The translations under genes were made by a program, and so were the position numbers. A model generated the notes under the pieces. It did not search any database. It was given only the letters and a program-made list of their open reading frames with translations, and was not told the DNA's origin. From Carpediemonas membranifera (Eukaryota; Fornicata), in NCBI GenBank assembly GCA_019828565.1, contig JAHDYR010000053.1:434001-498000 (forward strand): DNA of 64,000 nt, written 5' to 3'. Below, one piece after another: positions 28,321 through 39,096 of this stretch (position 1 is its first letter; each line of letters begins with the position of its first letter).

Positions 28321-30423
28321 TTGAAGGGGCAGGCCAGAGTGTCTGGTCTTCGCAGAGACCTGGAAGGCTTACTCAGAGGACCCGGCCTTCCTGCTACCAC
28401 CACAGTAGGAGGCAGAGTGATCACCAACCGAGAAGAAGTAGCCAAGGCCTTCGAGGAGTGGTATGCGTCAGTATCATATGTGGCAGGAGCAGTAGAACCA
28501 TCCATCTCTCGCCCCGATATAGAGCTCGAAATCACGGACACTCTCCTGGAAGGGGCTCTCAAATCTGCCAAGAATAGATCAGCCCCAGGCAGTGATGGAC
28601 TAACCCCGGCAATTTTCAAATATAGCCCAGTCCTCAAGGAGGCGCTCAAGACTCTGCTACAGAAGTGCATTGACCAACTCAAGACCCCAGCAGAGTGGCA
28701 TACCGCCGTGGTAATTCCATTGAAAAAGCCCGGCTCTACTAGCGATGCTCCTGTGGCGTTCAGACCTATCTCCCTACTTTCCACAGCCCACAAGGTGCTC
28801 GGCACAATGATGATCCGCACGATTGACCGAGACAACCCTCTTCCCCCTGAACAATACGGTGCAAGGCCGGGTGTTTCATCGGTTGATGCACTATGGGCTA
28901 TTGAGCACGCGAGACGTGGGTTCAAAGCGACCCACATTGGGACTCTGGACGTGGCTAAGGCCTTTGACCGTGTCCCGAGGAGAGATGCATTGGACTCGTT
29001 GAGGGGGAACAGAAGGGCCATTGAGATGTTGAAGGAGATGCATTTGCACACAAGGATCTCTATGCGAGGTAGCAGCACTAGCGCCGCTACCAACACAGGA
29101 GTACGGCAAGGATGCACCACTGCTCCCTTCATCTTCACAAGATACCTTGCGGAAGTCCCTCACATCATTGCAAGCTTAACTGCTCTAGGGAAGGAAGCAA
29201 TTGAGAAGCTTCCTCCCGACATAGAGACCCTGAGACGAGTGGCAGCAAGGCCGTGCGTTCCCTGGATTGTCACAGTCCTGTTCGTTGATGACATTACAAT
29301 AGTAGCTCCCTCCCTTAAGTGGTTGGAGGCAGCACTTACGGCGGCATGGACATGCATGCTAGCGCTATCCTTGGAGCCCAACGATAAGACCACCTATGTC
29401 TCAGAGGACGACACCCCCTCCCTCACCATCCATGGCAATCCAGTCATTAAGAGAGACGCGGTCAAGCTCCTAGGGGTCCTCTTCGATACGTCCCGAGACT
29501 TCTCCACCCAGAATAGGACTATGGGCGAAAGGATAGACAGAGAGCTACGACTACTGAGAGCTAGCGGCGTGATGCACTCCAAGTTCTGTCCTCGCATTGT
29601 AGAGGTCTACACCCTCCCCAAGCTGCTGTACGGGTGGAGCGTCTGGGCTAATCATAAGGCTGTCTCCCAGGTAGGCAAGCTTGCATCGGCAGCCCTAAGG
29701 ATCAGCCCAACTGCATCGGAGGCGAAGTACCTGGAGCTAGGCTGGCTGCATCCAGAGGCAATGCTCCTGCTGGACAGATTCAAGCAAGGGGTGAGATGGG
29801 CGAGAATCCATCCGGGCAAGGATCTCCCAGACTGCATTGCTGAGGCACAAGGCAGCCTTGGCCTGTCCCACTCCGACAGCCTTGACCTAGCAGCCTGTCG
29901 AGCAGCCCAGCTCTCTCACGACATAATCTGCCGTGGTAACAAAGTGGCTGTCAGGAGATACGTCACGGAGTCGGCACTCACCCGCCCTTTTACCCGCTCT
30001 AACTACCCGGCCAGGCAGCCATACCTCGACCATCTAACGGCTGGGCCAGCGAAGCGCCTCGCGATGCTACGGCTATCGTGTCTACCAATGCCAACGAGAG
30101 GGGCTCTTCCTGACGCGTGGCAGCCGGTCAGGGGAATCCTACAGGACCTGAAGGATGAACCGGAAGCCGCCGCAGCTCTTGAGGCATGTCCTCTCTGTCA
30201 GGGTGAGGCCATCGCCGCGGCTGTGATTGAGATCCTGACGTCCCCTACCAAGACCTTAGCAGTGCTGAGATCCAGGACGTGGGTTGTCCTGAACCAGACC
30301 CACTTGGCTAAGTGCGACCACTTCAAGATTAACCCCATCCTCCTTTTCAAGGACCCCCTGACCCTGAGCAGGCGTGACGACGCCAAGCTCACACATATGT
30401 TGAGTGTACTTTGTGACGCGTGA
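28321..30423 (+). CDS. LINE copy 1 reverse transcriptase region
   Basis: About 700 codons open in the frame holding the RT, with no ATG at the start, so it is probably part of the ORF2 polyprotein made after a frame change. RT motifs: KNRSAPGSDGLTPAIFK, WHTAVVIPLKKPG, AFRPISLL, TLDVAKAFDRVPR, GVRQGCTTAPFIF, the catalytic LFVDDITIV (FVDD instead of YADD) and VKLLGVLFD. A C-terminal CPLCQG with a downstream H-x3-C (HLAKC) suggests a zinc motif typical of LINE C-termini. Ends at the TGA in GACGCGTGAC. Confidence 0.88.
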   Translation: MKGQARVSGLRRDLEGLLRGPGLPATTTVGGRVITNREEVAKAFEEWYASVSYVAGAVEPSISRPDIELEITDTLLEGALKSAKNRSAPGSDGLTPAIFKYSPVLKEALKTLLQKCIDQLKTPAEWHTAVVIPLKKPGSTSDAPVAFRPISLLSTAHKVLGTMMIRTIDRDNPLPPEQYGARPGVSSVDALWAIEHARRGFKATHIGTLDVAKAFDRVPRRDALDSLRGNRRAIEMLKEMHLHTRISMRGSSTSAATNTGVRQGCTTAPFIFTRYLAEVPHIIASLTALGKEAIEKLPPDIETLRRVAARPCVPWIVTVLFVDDITIVAPSLKWLEAALTAAWTCMLALSLEPNDKTTYVSEDDTPSLTIHGNPVIKRDAVKLLGVLFDTSRDFSTQNRTMGERIDRELRLLRASGVMHSKFCPRIVEVYTLPKLLYGWSVWANHKAVSQVGKLASAALRISPTASEAKYLELGWLHPEAMLLLDRFKQGVRWARIHPGKDLPDCIAEAQGSLGLSHSDSLDLAACRAAQLSHDIICRGNKVAVRRYVTESALTRPFTRSNYPARQPYLDHLTAGPAKRLAMLRLSCLPMPTRGALPDAWQPVRGILQDLKDEPEAAAALEACPLCQGEAIAAAVIEILTSPTKTLAVLRSRTWVVLNQTHLAKCDHFKINPILLFKDPLTLSRRDDAKLTHMLSVLCDA

Positions 30424-30799
30424 CTGGTAGGTTCCCTCGCTTACATAGGAAAACGCCACCGTCCTCCCCGGTCTCAGGACCTCCTCGATCATCGTCCTGA
30501 GGGAGCCCCATCGGGCTCGGAGCACAGAGTCCCGCAGCGCCAAGAGCTGGAAGTTGTGAGCTGGCCGACCCGCGTGGGTCATCTTTTTACCCTTCTTCGA
30601 AGGGGTTTTAGGCCCTCCTCTCCCTGCAGCTTCAGAACAGTACTCTTGGGCGCCGCAGCTCTGGCTTCCAATGTTATGAGAACCGTTGCCCTCCTGCGGC
30701 TGATCACCGCTCGTCTGGCTCGGGTTGTGGCCAGTGCCTGGAGGTGGACACCCCGGCACTGTATCAAAAAATAAACTCAAAAACTCAAAAACTCAAAAC
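30424..30799 (+). other. LINE copy 1 3' UTR and octamer tail
   Basis: No coding capacity in sense. It ends with ATCAAAAAATAA then three CTCAAAAA-like units directly before the target-site duplication, a tail expected from target-primed reverse transcription. Confidence 0.75.
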
Positions 30800-30811
30800 T
30801 CCGACGCGTCC
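30800..30811 (+). repeat. Right target-site duplication of LINE copy 1
   Basis: TCCGACGCGTCC, identical to 23900-23911. Confidence 0.95.
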
Positions 30812-30944
30812 TCCTTCGCGTGGGGCGCCTGCCTATTCAACGGCGACCAGGGCCGCTCGGCTCAAGGCCGCTTTCCTCCCGAGTTCCGAGACTCTCATAT
30901 CGGAGTCAAGGAGCTCTACGCGATTGGCCAGGCTATCAAGCTCA
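30812..30944 (+). CDS. RNase H part 2 of the YR retrotransposon, between the LINEs
   Basis: 44 codons in the frame of the upstream RT piece (SFAWGACLFNG, HIGVKELYAIGQAIKL). The last 13 bp, 30932-30944, are the left target-site duplication of LINE copy 2 (GCTATCAAGCTCA), repeated at 38137-38149. The AWGACLF segment is the DIRS/Ngaro RNase H counterpart of the GWGA motif. Confidence 0.85.
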
Positions 30945-30959
30945 ATTTTTTTCCGCACC

Positions 30960-31505
30960 ATGGGCAAAAGTAGTTCTGGCTACAGAGGCCCAATCTTAGC
31001 GAAAGACACTGGTCCGCAACCACAAAGTACCACTGCTGCTCAAAGCAGTATCGCCGACCAACGCTTCCTGACGAGGAAGCACCTCAAATATGTTTCATCC
31101 GCCCCTCCTGTCCTCAAAAGACAACTACTAGCAGGCATTGCCTTTATTGGGGACCCCGTAATCATCCATCCCTTCAAAACTGAGCTTGCAACACACTCAT
31201 CGACGGGCAATTTCGTCTCGGTGGCAATCCCAAACCTAAAACGGGACAACGCCCGCTATAAGCGGGCTAAGGATGCCTGTAATGACCTACTCCAAGATGC
31301 TGAGCACCTTGCAGCTGCATTTGGGCTCTCCATCCGGGAAGGTATCCTCAAACTCTTTCCCCTCATTGCCTATGATCTTGTCCACACGGTTGGAACGCTT
31401 AAGGCTGCCCTAATCCACTGCAGGTTCACGGGACTCCCCCAGCTAGCAGCATGGACTGGAGCAAGTTCGCAGATTTCATCTCCGCCAGATGCCCTACAGT
31501 GTTAG
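30960..31505 (+). CDS. LINE copy 2 ORF1 protein
   Basis: 181 aa, same sequence as ORF1 of copy 1 by eye, including the 55-nt overlap with ORF2 in the -1 frame. Function not recognised beyond its position. Confidence 0.7.
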   Translation: MGKSSSGYRGPILAKDTGPQPQSTTAAQSSIADQRFLTRKHLKYVSSAPPVLKRQLLAGIAFIGDPVIIHPFKTELATHSSTGNFVSVAIPNLKRDNARYKRAKDACNDLLQDAEHLAAAFGLSIREGILKLFPLIAYDLVHTVGTLKAALIHCRFTGLPQLAAWTGASSQISSPPDALQC

Positions 31506-34500
31506 ACCAACGGAACGATCCTTGGCCTCCAACCATATCCACTGTCCCGAACTCTCCGAGCCTGACATGGCAGGCAGTCGGTCAAAGAGAGCCTCTTGGT
31601 CCCCGCATCGCTCACTCCGGCCGGCCCGGCCCCATTGTATCTCCGGATGGTCTCAACCTCACGCCGTTCATGGGCCTCGAGGTAATCCACTTACTGTATG
31701 GCGCCTCTCCCGTGTTGGGAGGACATGCGATGACTGAGCTTTATGCCGAATGGGGTGGAGCCACAGCGGCCGACCTTCAGTCTTCCTTATCGAATACCTT
31801 ATCAGACAGCCTTATCTCTCCCATTCGCCGGAAGGCCTATCCAGTCGATGACTCTACTATATCCATAAGTTCCTGTTCAAACTCTGATGTTGAGCTCGCA
31901 AGCCCGATCCCTGTTAGCGTGGAAGAGGTTGCGCGGCAGATTCGGAAAGAAATATCGTCTTGCGAAGAGAACAGCATTTATCCATCATCCCCGATCGTAG
32001 CTGAGGAGCCTAACGCCCGTTGGGGCCCTCTCATGAGCATCCCAGTTCACGCCGACGGCAACTGTGGCCTTCACTCACTTGCTGTCTCTCTGGGTATGAC
32101 GGGCCTGACGAGACGAGAAGCCGTGTCGAAACTTGCCTCCGCCATCCAGAATGGTACAGTGGATCTTAACTCCTCGTGGAGATCCACGGTGCGCACTTTA
32201 ACCACACACACCACCGCTAGCGACATTGGTAGTGCCTTCCTATCCACCACAGACCTCCGCAATATTGCATCGCTCTTTTGGAAAAAATGTGCTTATTGCT
32301 CATCGATATGATGCCAACACAGTCTCAGTAACCATCCCAGCATTATCCGAGTTCTCTACACTTCCTCTCAATATTGACGCGCTCAAAACGATGCTCAAAA
32401 CCGATTACATCCTCATTAGACTGAGTGCTCTGCACTTCACGCCTCTTTTCCGTCTGTGAGGAGCGCAGAAGCAAGGCGCCTGCAATATGCTGAATATCGT
32501 CCAAGAAGAGCCCCCTCTAGTGTGGCTCGCAACAACATCGCCGCTGAAGGCCTCGATAGCGCCCCCTCTAGTGTGGCCCGCAACAACATCGCCGCTGAAG
32601 GCCTCGATAGCGCCCCCTCTAGTGTGGCTCGCAACAACATCGTCGCTGGAGGCCTCGATAGCGCCCCCTCTAGTGTGGCCCGCAACAACATCGCCGCTGG
32701 AGGCCTCGATAGCGCCCCCTCTAGTGTGGCCCGCAACAACATCGCCGCTGAAGGCCTCGATAGCGCCCCCTCTAGTGTGGCCCGCAACAACATCGCCGCT
32801 GAAGGCCTCGATAGCGCCCCCTCTAGTGTGGCCCGCAACAACATCGCCGCTGAAGGCCTCGATAGCGCCCCCTCTAGTGTGGCCCGCAACAACCGTGATG
32901 GCGTCCATGGCGCTCTCATAGGCTTGTCTGGCAAGAGAGAGGGTCCTGTTTCTCATATCCTAGTGGTCGACTTTGAAGGACTAGGAACTGCCGTAGACCG
33001 CAGAGCCACCAAACAGAGTCGCGTCTCATATCCCGTAGAGGCCGGCGCCACACTCCTAGCCCGCGTCAAGGATCCTGAAACGGGGATAATGATGTGGGAC
33101 GTCGCAGGGGTCCACTGGGGCGGCTTAGAAGTTGATATCCCAGCGCAGTTAATGCAGACAGCTTTATACCAAGCGGCAGTTGTTCATGGGTGTCCTCCCA
33201 TGAGCTTCAGAGTACACCCCGACCACCCCGGGATCTCATTCCCCAGCCCGACCGACTGGCTTCACCACCTCACGGTCATAGTGAGCTCCCTCCCGAACTG
33301 CATCATGGTCGCCAAAGACCCGAGACTTGAGAACTCCGTCCTAGAGTCATGGGTCTCGGAAAGCGATGCCCCCTTCCTTGACAAGGTCTATGACATAAGT
33401 GATCTAGAGTCCATAGACAAAAGATCCTTTGGGCATATCCATGACTACTGCCGTTCACCCGAGTTCTCTGAGGCGATGTCGATAGCCCAATGTCTCACAA
33501 TGGTGAAGTGCCCCTGCCCGTACCACATTGGAACAGATCCAGGCTACCATTGTGCTCTCAGTGACACTGTAGCTTTCGCGGCGGTACTGCACACAGTCTC
33601 ATGTCTCGACCGAACATCTAGGGGAGCTATCACATCCACGTACTCTGAAATCACTGATGCATGGAGGAAAGACTTGGATGTCCTCATCGGCAACTGGTCC
33701 TCTCTCCTGCCCGACCTGGCCGTGCTACTACTCCAAGACCTCCACCTGCCAACGCTTGAGGAGCTGCACCACATCCTCAAGGAGTACGTAATAGCACCTA
33801 AGGGTGGCTGCTCCTTCCCCACAGGTGATAGGGCCAGACAGGCTATGACGTGCCGTCAATTTATTGCAGTGCGGAGCCCAGCTCGGCGAGGGTGGGAATG
33901 GTTTGATCCTCTTGCCAAGATGATAGCGGTGGCGGATGCGGCAGGCATAGTCCCTCCAAACAGCCTAGAACAGCCATTCATCAGGATAGCGACGGTGAAT
34001 AACGACAGCTCCTTCAGCAATCAGTTGACGGCTCAGCAAGTTTACTGGGAGTGCCCTCCTCACCGAGACCTACCGCAATCTGCTGCAGAGCTTCTGGCTC
34101 TCAACGTTCCTCCCTCGGCAGACAACTCCAAAGGAGTAGTCAAGAGGTCCTACAGAGCGCCGGATCATTGGTTTCTAGTCCCGAGAATCCCCAACAAGCC
34201 AGTGCGAGGGCTCCGCAAAGTCAGACTGAGAGGGCCCATGACTCGAGGAGACATGGATGCCCTCATACAGAAGGCAGAAACAGCATGGGTCAGCGAAGCG
34301 TGGGACCTTTCTCCGGTGTTCAAAGCTCTCCAGAGTGCCCGAGCTCACGACGGTAACTGGAGTAAGGTTGAGCCACCGGCTTCTTCCACGCCAGCTCCAA
34401 GCTTAGCCACGCGAGTCTCGCCTGCGACCTTCAGGAATCAGAGAGGGCGAAGTCAAGCAGGTAGACGACCAGTAAATGGTCACCTCTACTCGTGGAATTG

Positions 34501-35914
34501 CACATCACTCAACATCACCAAGATGACTCTTGCTCTAGTACAAGACGTGGACATCATGGCCATTCAGGAGCTATGGTGGTGGGCCCAGTCCCCGGAGCTG
34601 CCCACAACGAATGACAAGGTCCTGCTATACCACGGAGTGATCAAGTCAGAGTCCGAGACAAAGCATCTAGGCGTAGGCATCATGCTGAGGAAGGAATTAG
34701 CTGAGCTCTGCACATACGTCGAGAACCAACCCCACTCTCCAAGGTTGATTCAAGCTGACCTAGGCTGCGTGTTTGTAACAGCTGGCAAACTGAAGGTCCG
34801 TGTCATGTCCATCTATAGTCCATGCACGGGAGCACAAGCCAAGAAAGAGTTCCACACTCTACTGTCCTCCGAGGTGAAGAAAGCTATTGAGCAAGGGCTC
34901 CAAGTTCTTGTCATGGGAGACTTCAACACGAACCTACTAGATCCATCGACGCTGTGGGCTACCACCCTAAAGGAGTGTGGCTTGAGACTGGTAGTGCCCG
35001 ACGGCCCGACCTTCATGGACAGAGTAATTGATGGCATCGCAGCAACACCTAAGCTGGCTGATCTCATCAAGAAGCCGCTCACAGTATCCCTTGAACCCAA
35101 AGGACACAGAGCGGTTGTAGCAAGATCAGGCATAACGGGTTACTTTCGCACGAGGAGCAAGGCAACAGCAGTCCTCAACGAAAGACATGTGGCTAACGTA
35201 CTTGAATGCAGCAAGGATCATCGAAAGGCGAGGACTCTCCTGAGGAACATCAGCCACCTTGATGTCGACCAAGCCTTTCAAAGCCTGACGTCGACTATCA
35301 ACCGATGGGCGTTGGTGGACACTGCGGCCTCACATGAAGTGAGAGAAGTCGAGAGAGCAGAAGACTACGACCACTGGTTTGTCGCCGGAGAGCAGATCGG
35401 TATTTCCCCTGAACGGCTCTATGAGCTCATCATTGAGGATCATCGCCACCAACATCAGCTCAAGGAGAGGACGAGCAGAGGCCCCAAAGCTCTCGTGTGC
35501 TCTGAGCTATCATCAGCAATGCTATCAGTAGCGTTAGCATCCTCGGAGAGCCACGCCCACTCAACACTCAAAGCCTACCATGCCCGAGCCAAGCGAGTCT
35601 CTGAGAGCATGGATGTCATGTCCCCTGAATTCTTTAGATACGTCCATTGGAAGCTTTTTGAAGGGGCAGGCCAGAGTGTCTGGTCTTCGCAGAGACCTGG
35701 AAGGCTTACTCAGAGGACCCGGCCTTCCTGCTACCACCACAGTAGGAGGCAGAGTGATCACCAACCGAGAAGAAGTAGCCAAGGCCTTCGAGGAGTGGTA
35801 TGCGTCAGTATCATATGTGGCAGGAGCAGTAGAACCATCCATCTCTCGCCCCGATATAGAGCTCGAAATCACGGACACTCTCCTGGAAGGGGCTCTCAAA
35901 TCTGCCAAGAATAG
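31451..35914 (+). pseudogene. LINE copy 2 ORF2 (OTU, exonuclease, endonuclease), broken
   Basis: Begins as copy 1 but an inserted base near 32277 throws the OTU domain out of frame and into a TGA at 32309-32311. A deleted base near 32450 brings the original frame back, so 32456-35914 reads on through the expanded minisatellite, the DEDDh-like exonuclease and the endonuclease. The lost stretch removes the OTU C-terminal part with its His, so protease function is gone in this copy. Because it has four C rather than five after GATGTCATGT, the endonuclease frame continues as SPEFFRYVHWKLFEG for about 70 residues, then stops without entering RT. Confidence 0.85.
32511..32893 (+). repeat. 48-bp coding minisatellite, eight modules
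   Basis: Eight copies of a module encoding APSSVARNN, joined by [IAAEGLDS]-type spacers with a few substitutions (IVAGGLDS, IAAGGLDS). The period of 48 bp is 16 codons, so the frame is kept. Copy 1 of the LINE has two modules. It lies between the OTU and exonuclease domains. Confidence 0.95.
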
Positions 35915-37761
35915 ATCAGCCCCAGGCAGTGATGGACTAACCCCGGCAATTTTCAAATATTGCCCAGTCCTCAAGGAGGCGCTCAAGACTCTGCTACAGA
36001 AGTGCATTGACCAACTCAAGACCCCAGCAGAGTGGCATACCGCCGTGGTAATTCCATTGAAAAAGCCCGGCTCTACTAGCGATGCTCCTGTGGCGTTCAG
36101 ACCTATCTCCCTACTTTCCACAGCCCACAAGGTGCTCGGCACAATGATGATCCGCACGATTGACCGAGACAACCCTCTTCCCCCTGAACAATACGGTGCA
36201 AGGCCGGGTGTTTCATCGGTTGATGCACTATGGGCTATTGAGCACGCGAGACGTGGGTTCAAAGCGACCCACATTGGGACTCTGGACGTGGCTAAGGCCT
36301 TTGACCGTGTCCCGAGGAGAGATGCATTGGACTCGTTGAGGGGGGAACAGAAGGGCCATTGAGATGTTGAAGGAGATGCATTTGCACACAAGGATCTCTA
36401 TGCGAGGTAGCAGCACTAGCGCCGCTACCAACACAGGAGTACGGCAAGGATGCACCACTGCTCCCTTCATCTTCACAAGATACCTTGCGGAAGTCCCTCA
36501 CATCATTGCAAGCTTAACCGCTCTAGGGAAGGAAGCAATTGAGAAGCTTCCTCCCGACATAGAGACCCTGAGACGAGTGGCAGCAAGGCCGTGCGTTCCC
36601 TGGATTGTCACAGTCCTGTTCGTTGATGACATTACAATAGTAGCTCCCTCCCTTAAGTGGTTGGAGGCAGCACTTACGGCGGCATGGACATGCATGCTAG
36701 CGCTATCCTTGGAGCCCAACGATAAGACCACCTATGTCTCAGAGGACGACACCCCCTCCCTCACCATCCATGGCAATCCAGTCATTAAGAGAGACGCGGT
36801 CAAGCTCCTAGGGGTCCTCTTCGATACGTCCCGAGACTTCTCCACCCAGAATAGGACTATGGGCGAAAGGATAGACAGAGAGCTACGACTACTGAGAGCT
36901 AGCGGCGTGATGCACTCCAAGTTCTGTCCTCGCATTGTAGAGGTCTACACCCTCCCCAAGCTGCTGTACGGGTGGAGCGTCTGGGCTAATCATAAGGCTG
37001 TCTCCCAGGTAGGCAAGCTTGCATCGGCAGCCCTAAGGATCAGCCCAACTGCATCGGAGGCGAAGTACCTGGAGCTAGGCTGGCTGCATCCAGAGGCAAT
37101 GCTCCTGCTGGACAGATTCAAGCAAGGGGTGAGATGGGCGAGAATCCATCCGGGCAAGGATCTCCCAGACTGCATTGCTGAGGCACAAGGCAGCCTTGGC
37201 CTGTCCCACTCCGACAGCCTTGACCTAGCAGCCTGTCGAGCAGCCCAGCTCTCTCACGACATAATCTGCCGTGGTAACAAAGTGGCTGTCAGGAGATACG
37301 TCACGGAGTCGGCACTCACCCGCCCTTTTACCCGCTCTAACTACCCGGCCAGGCAGCCATACCTCGACCATCTAACGGCTGGGCCAGCGAAGCGCCTCGC
37401 GATGCTACGGCTATCGTGTCTACCAATGCCAACGAGAGGGGCTCTTCCTGACGCGTGGCAGCCGGTCAGGGGAATCCTACAGGACCTGAAGGATGAACCG
37501 GAAGCCGCCGCAGCTCTTGAGGCATGTCCTCTCTGTCAGGGTGAGGCCATCGCCGCGGCTGTGATTGAGATCCTGACGTCCCCTACCAAGACCTTAGCAG
37601 TGCTGAGATCCAGGACGTGGGTTGTCCTGAACCAGACCCACTTGGCTAAGTGCGACCACTTCAAGATTAACCCCATCCTCCTTTTCAAGGACCCCCTGAC
37701 CCTGAGCAGGCGTGACGACGCCAAGCTCACACATATGTTGAGTGTACTTTGTGACGCGTGA
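35580..37761 (+). pseudogene. LINE copy 2 reverse transcriptase region, frameshifted
   Basis: Same RT as copy 1 (KNRSAPGSDGLTP, TLDVAKAFDRVPR, LFVDDITIV), but an extra G in a G-run near 36347 splits it: 35580-36362 ends as DSLRGEQKGH, and 36364-37761 continues with MLKEMHLHTRISM. The break is between the palm motifs DVAKAFD and FVDD, so no functional RT could be made from this copy without frameshifting. Confidence 0.88.
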
Positions 37762-38136
37762 CTGGTAGGTTCCCTCGCTTACATAGGAAAACGCCACCGT
37801 CCTCCCCGGTCTCAGGACCTCCTCGATCATCGTCCTGAGGGGAGCCCCATCGGGCTCGGAGCACAGAGTCCCGCAGCGCCAAGAGCTGGAAGTTGTGAGC
37901 TGGCCGACCCGCGTGGGTCATCTTTTTACCCTTCTTCGAAGGGGTTTTAGGCCCTCCTCTCCCTGCAGCTTCAGAACAGTACTCTTGGGCGCCGCAGCTC
38001 TGGCTTCCAATGTTATGAGAACCGTTGCCCTCCTGCGGCTGATCACCGCTCGTCTGGCTCGGGTTGTGGCCAGTGCCTGGAGGTGGACACCCCGGCACTG
38101 TATCAAAAAATAAACTCAAAAACTCAAAAACTCAAA

Positions 38137-39096
38137 GCTATCAAGCTCACCCCAACCCAGCGCACCAGGACCCAACTAGCTATCTTTTCGGACAACACCG
38201 CGGCCATCGCATGGGTCAACCGCCAGGGCTCCCCATGTCTCGCCGACACGGCCATTCGACTCCTGCAGGATATCTTCACCACGGCGAACACGAAGAATGT
38301 CGATATTCACTGCTTCCATATCGCAGGGCACCTCAATGTCCAGGCGGACCGGCTGTCGAGATTCGCAAAGCTCGATTGGCACTCACCCCGCGAGGTACTC
38401 GAGACGATAATGGCCAAGTGGGGTCCGGCGGAGATAGACGTCACTGCATCTCCGGACAAGAAGCTCGCACTGCCAGGATTCGTCAGGAAAGCTTGGTCCC
38501 TCGACGATCACGGCTTCCAGCGCTCCTGGACCGGCGCCAGGATCTATCTGGCTCCGCCGACAGCGCTTTTGGGAGCGGCACATCGTCGTCTGGAGAAGAT
38601 TCGGACGCCTCAGACCCCGACTACGTCCCCTCGGACGTGGAGGTCAGCGGCAATACTCCTCTTCCCCGATCTCAACTCACCCGAAGTCAGAGCGCTGAAA
38701 CGGCTGTCCCAACACAAGATGTATCTCAGAGTCCACTCCTCGCACATGCTCAACACGGAGCTATCCTGGACCGAGAGGCAAGGAAAGATCAGAATGATTG
38801 CGATGATCGTCAAGACCCGTTCGACGAACTCCTCCGCCACGACAGGCTATCTCACTTCCGAAACGAGTCATCGCGCCGCTCAGCGGCTGGCTGGGTCTCT
38901 AAGTTCGTCCTATCGCGACAGGCAGCCCTCTCCGACGCCGAACAACTCAGAGCATTCCTCCTCGCCGAGGGCGAGACCACTGGCCCGCAGAGTATCCACA
39001 GAAAGGGCTACTGGATCTGTCAAGCGGCTCCACTCGTCTCCAACTGGCGACCTCCGCCAGAAGCCAGGCAGATCATCAAGAGTGCGGAGAACGTAG
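38137..39096 (+). CDS. RNase H part 3 and C-terminus of the YR retrotransposon RT ORF
   Basis: Resumes after LINE copy 2 with AIKLTPTQRTRTQLAIFSDNTAAIAWV and DIHCFHIAGHLNVQADRLSR, RNase H motifs with conserved SDN and H-x-x-G-x-x-N-x-x-AD-x-LSR. WGPAEIDVTAS follows, the counterpart of the DLFAS segment of DIRS/Ngaro RTs. It overlaps the tyrosine recombinase ORF, as usual in the group. The last 150 residues (Ser/Arg-rich) may be translated only because of the overlap. Confidence 0.85.
   Translation, partial: AIKLTPTQRTRTQLAIFSDNTAAIAWVNRQGSPCLADTAIRLLQDIFTTANTKNVDIHCFHIAGHLNVQADRLSRFAKLDWHSPREVLETIMAKWGPAEIDVTASPDKKLALPGFVRKAWSLDDHGFQRSWTGARIYLAPPTALLGAAHRRLEKIRTPQTPTTSPRTWRSAAILLFPDLNSPEVRALKRLSQHKMYLRVHSSHMLNTELSWTERQGKIRMIAMIVKTRSTNSSATTGYLTSETSHRAAQRLAGSLSSSYRDRQPSPTPNNSEHSSSPRARPLARRVSTERATGSVKRLHSSPTGDLRQKPGRSSRVRRT

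Larger units (their letters stand above)
23912..30799 (+). mobile_element. LINE (non-LTR) retrotransposon copy 1, 6888 bp
   Basis: Bounded by a perfect 12-bp target-site duplication. 5' part begins with an A/T-rich stretch and TTTCCGCACCATGGGC, so the 5' UTR is only about 16 nt. It encodes ORF1, ORF2 (OTU, exonuclease, endonuclease) and RT, then a 376-nt 3' UTR and a tail of three CTCAAAAA-type octamers. It is nearly identical to copy 2, so both insertions are recent. The only coding defects I see are at the endonuclease/RT junction. Confidence 0.93.
30945..38136 (+). mobile_element. LINE retrotransposon copy 2, 7192 bp
   Basis: Bounded by a perfect 13-bp target-site duplication (30932-30944 and 38137-38149), same orientation as copy 1. 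Nearly identical to copy 1 except for the minisatellite (eight modules) and several indels: one extra base near 32277, one missing near 32450, one extra G near 36347 and one extra G near 37840. It has the four-C version at the end of the endonuclease frame. It ends in the same octamer tail. Confidence 0.93.

Noticed and set aside
38064-38137. Frames crossing the LINE 3' end into the RNase H
   Set aside because: They combine LINE tail with host element sequence and are junction artefacts.
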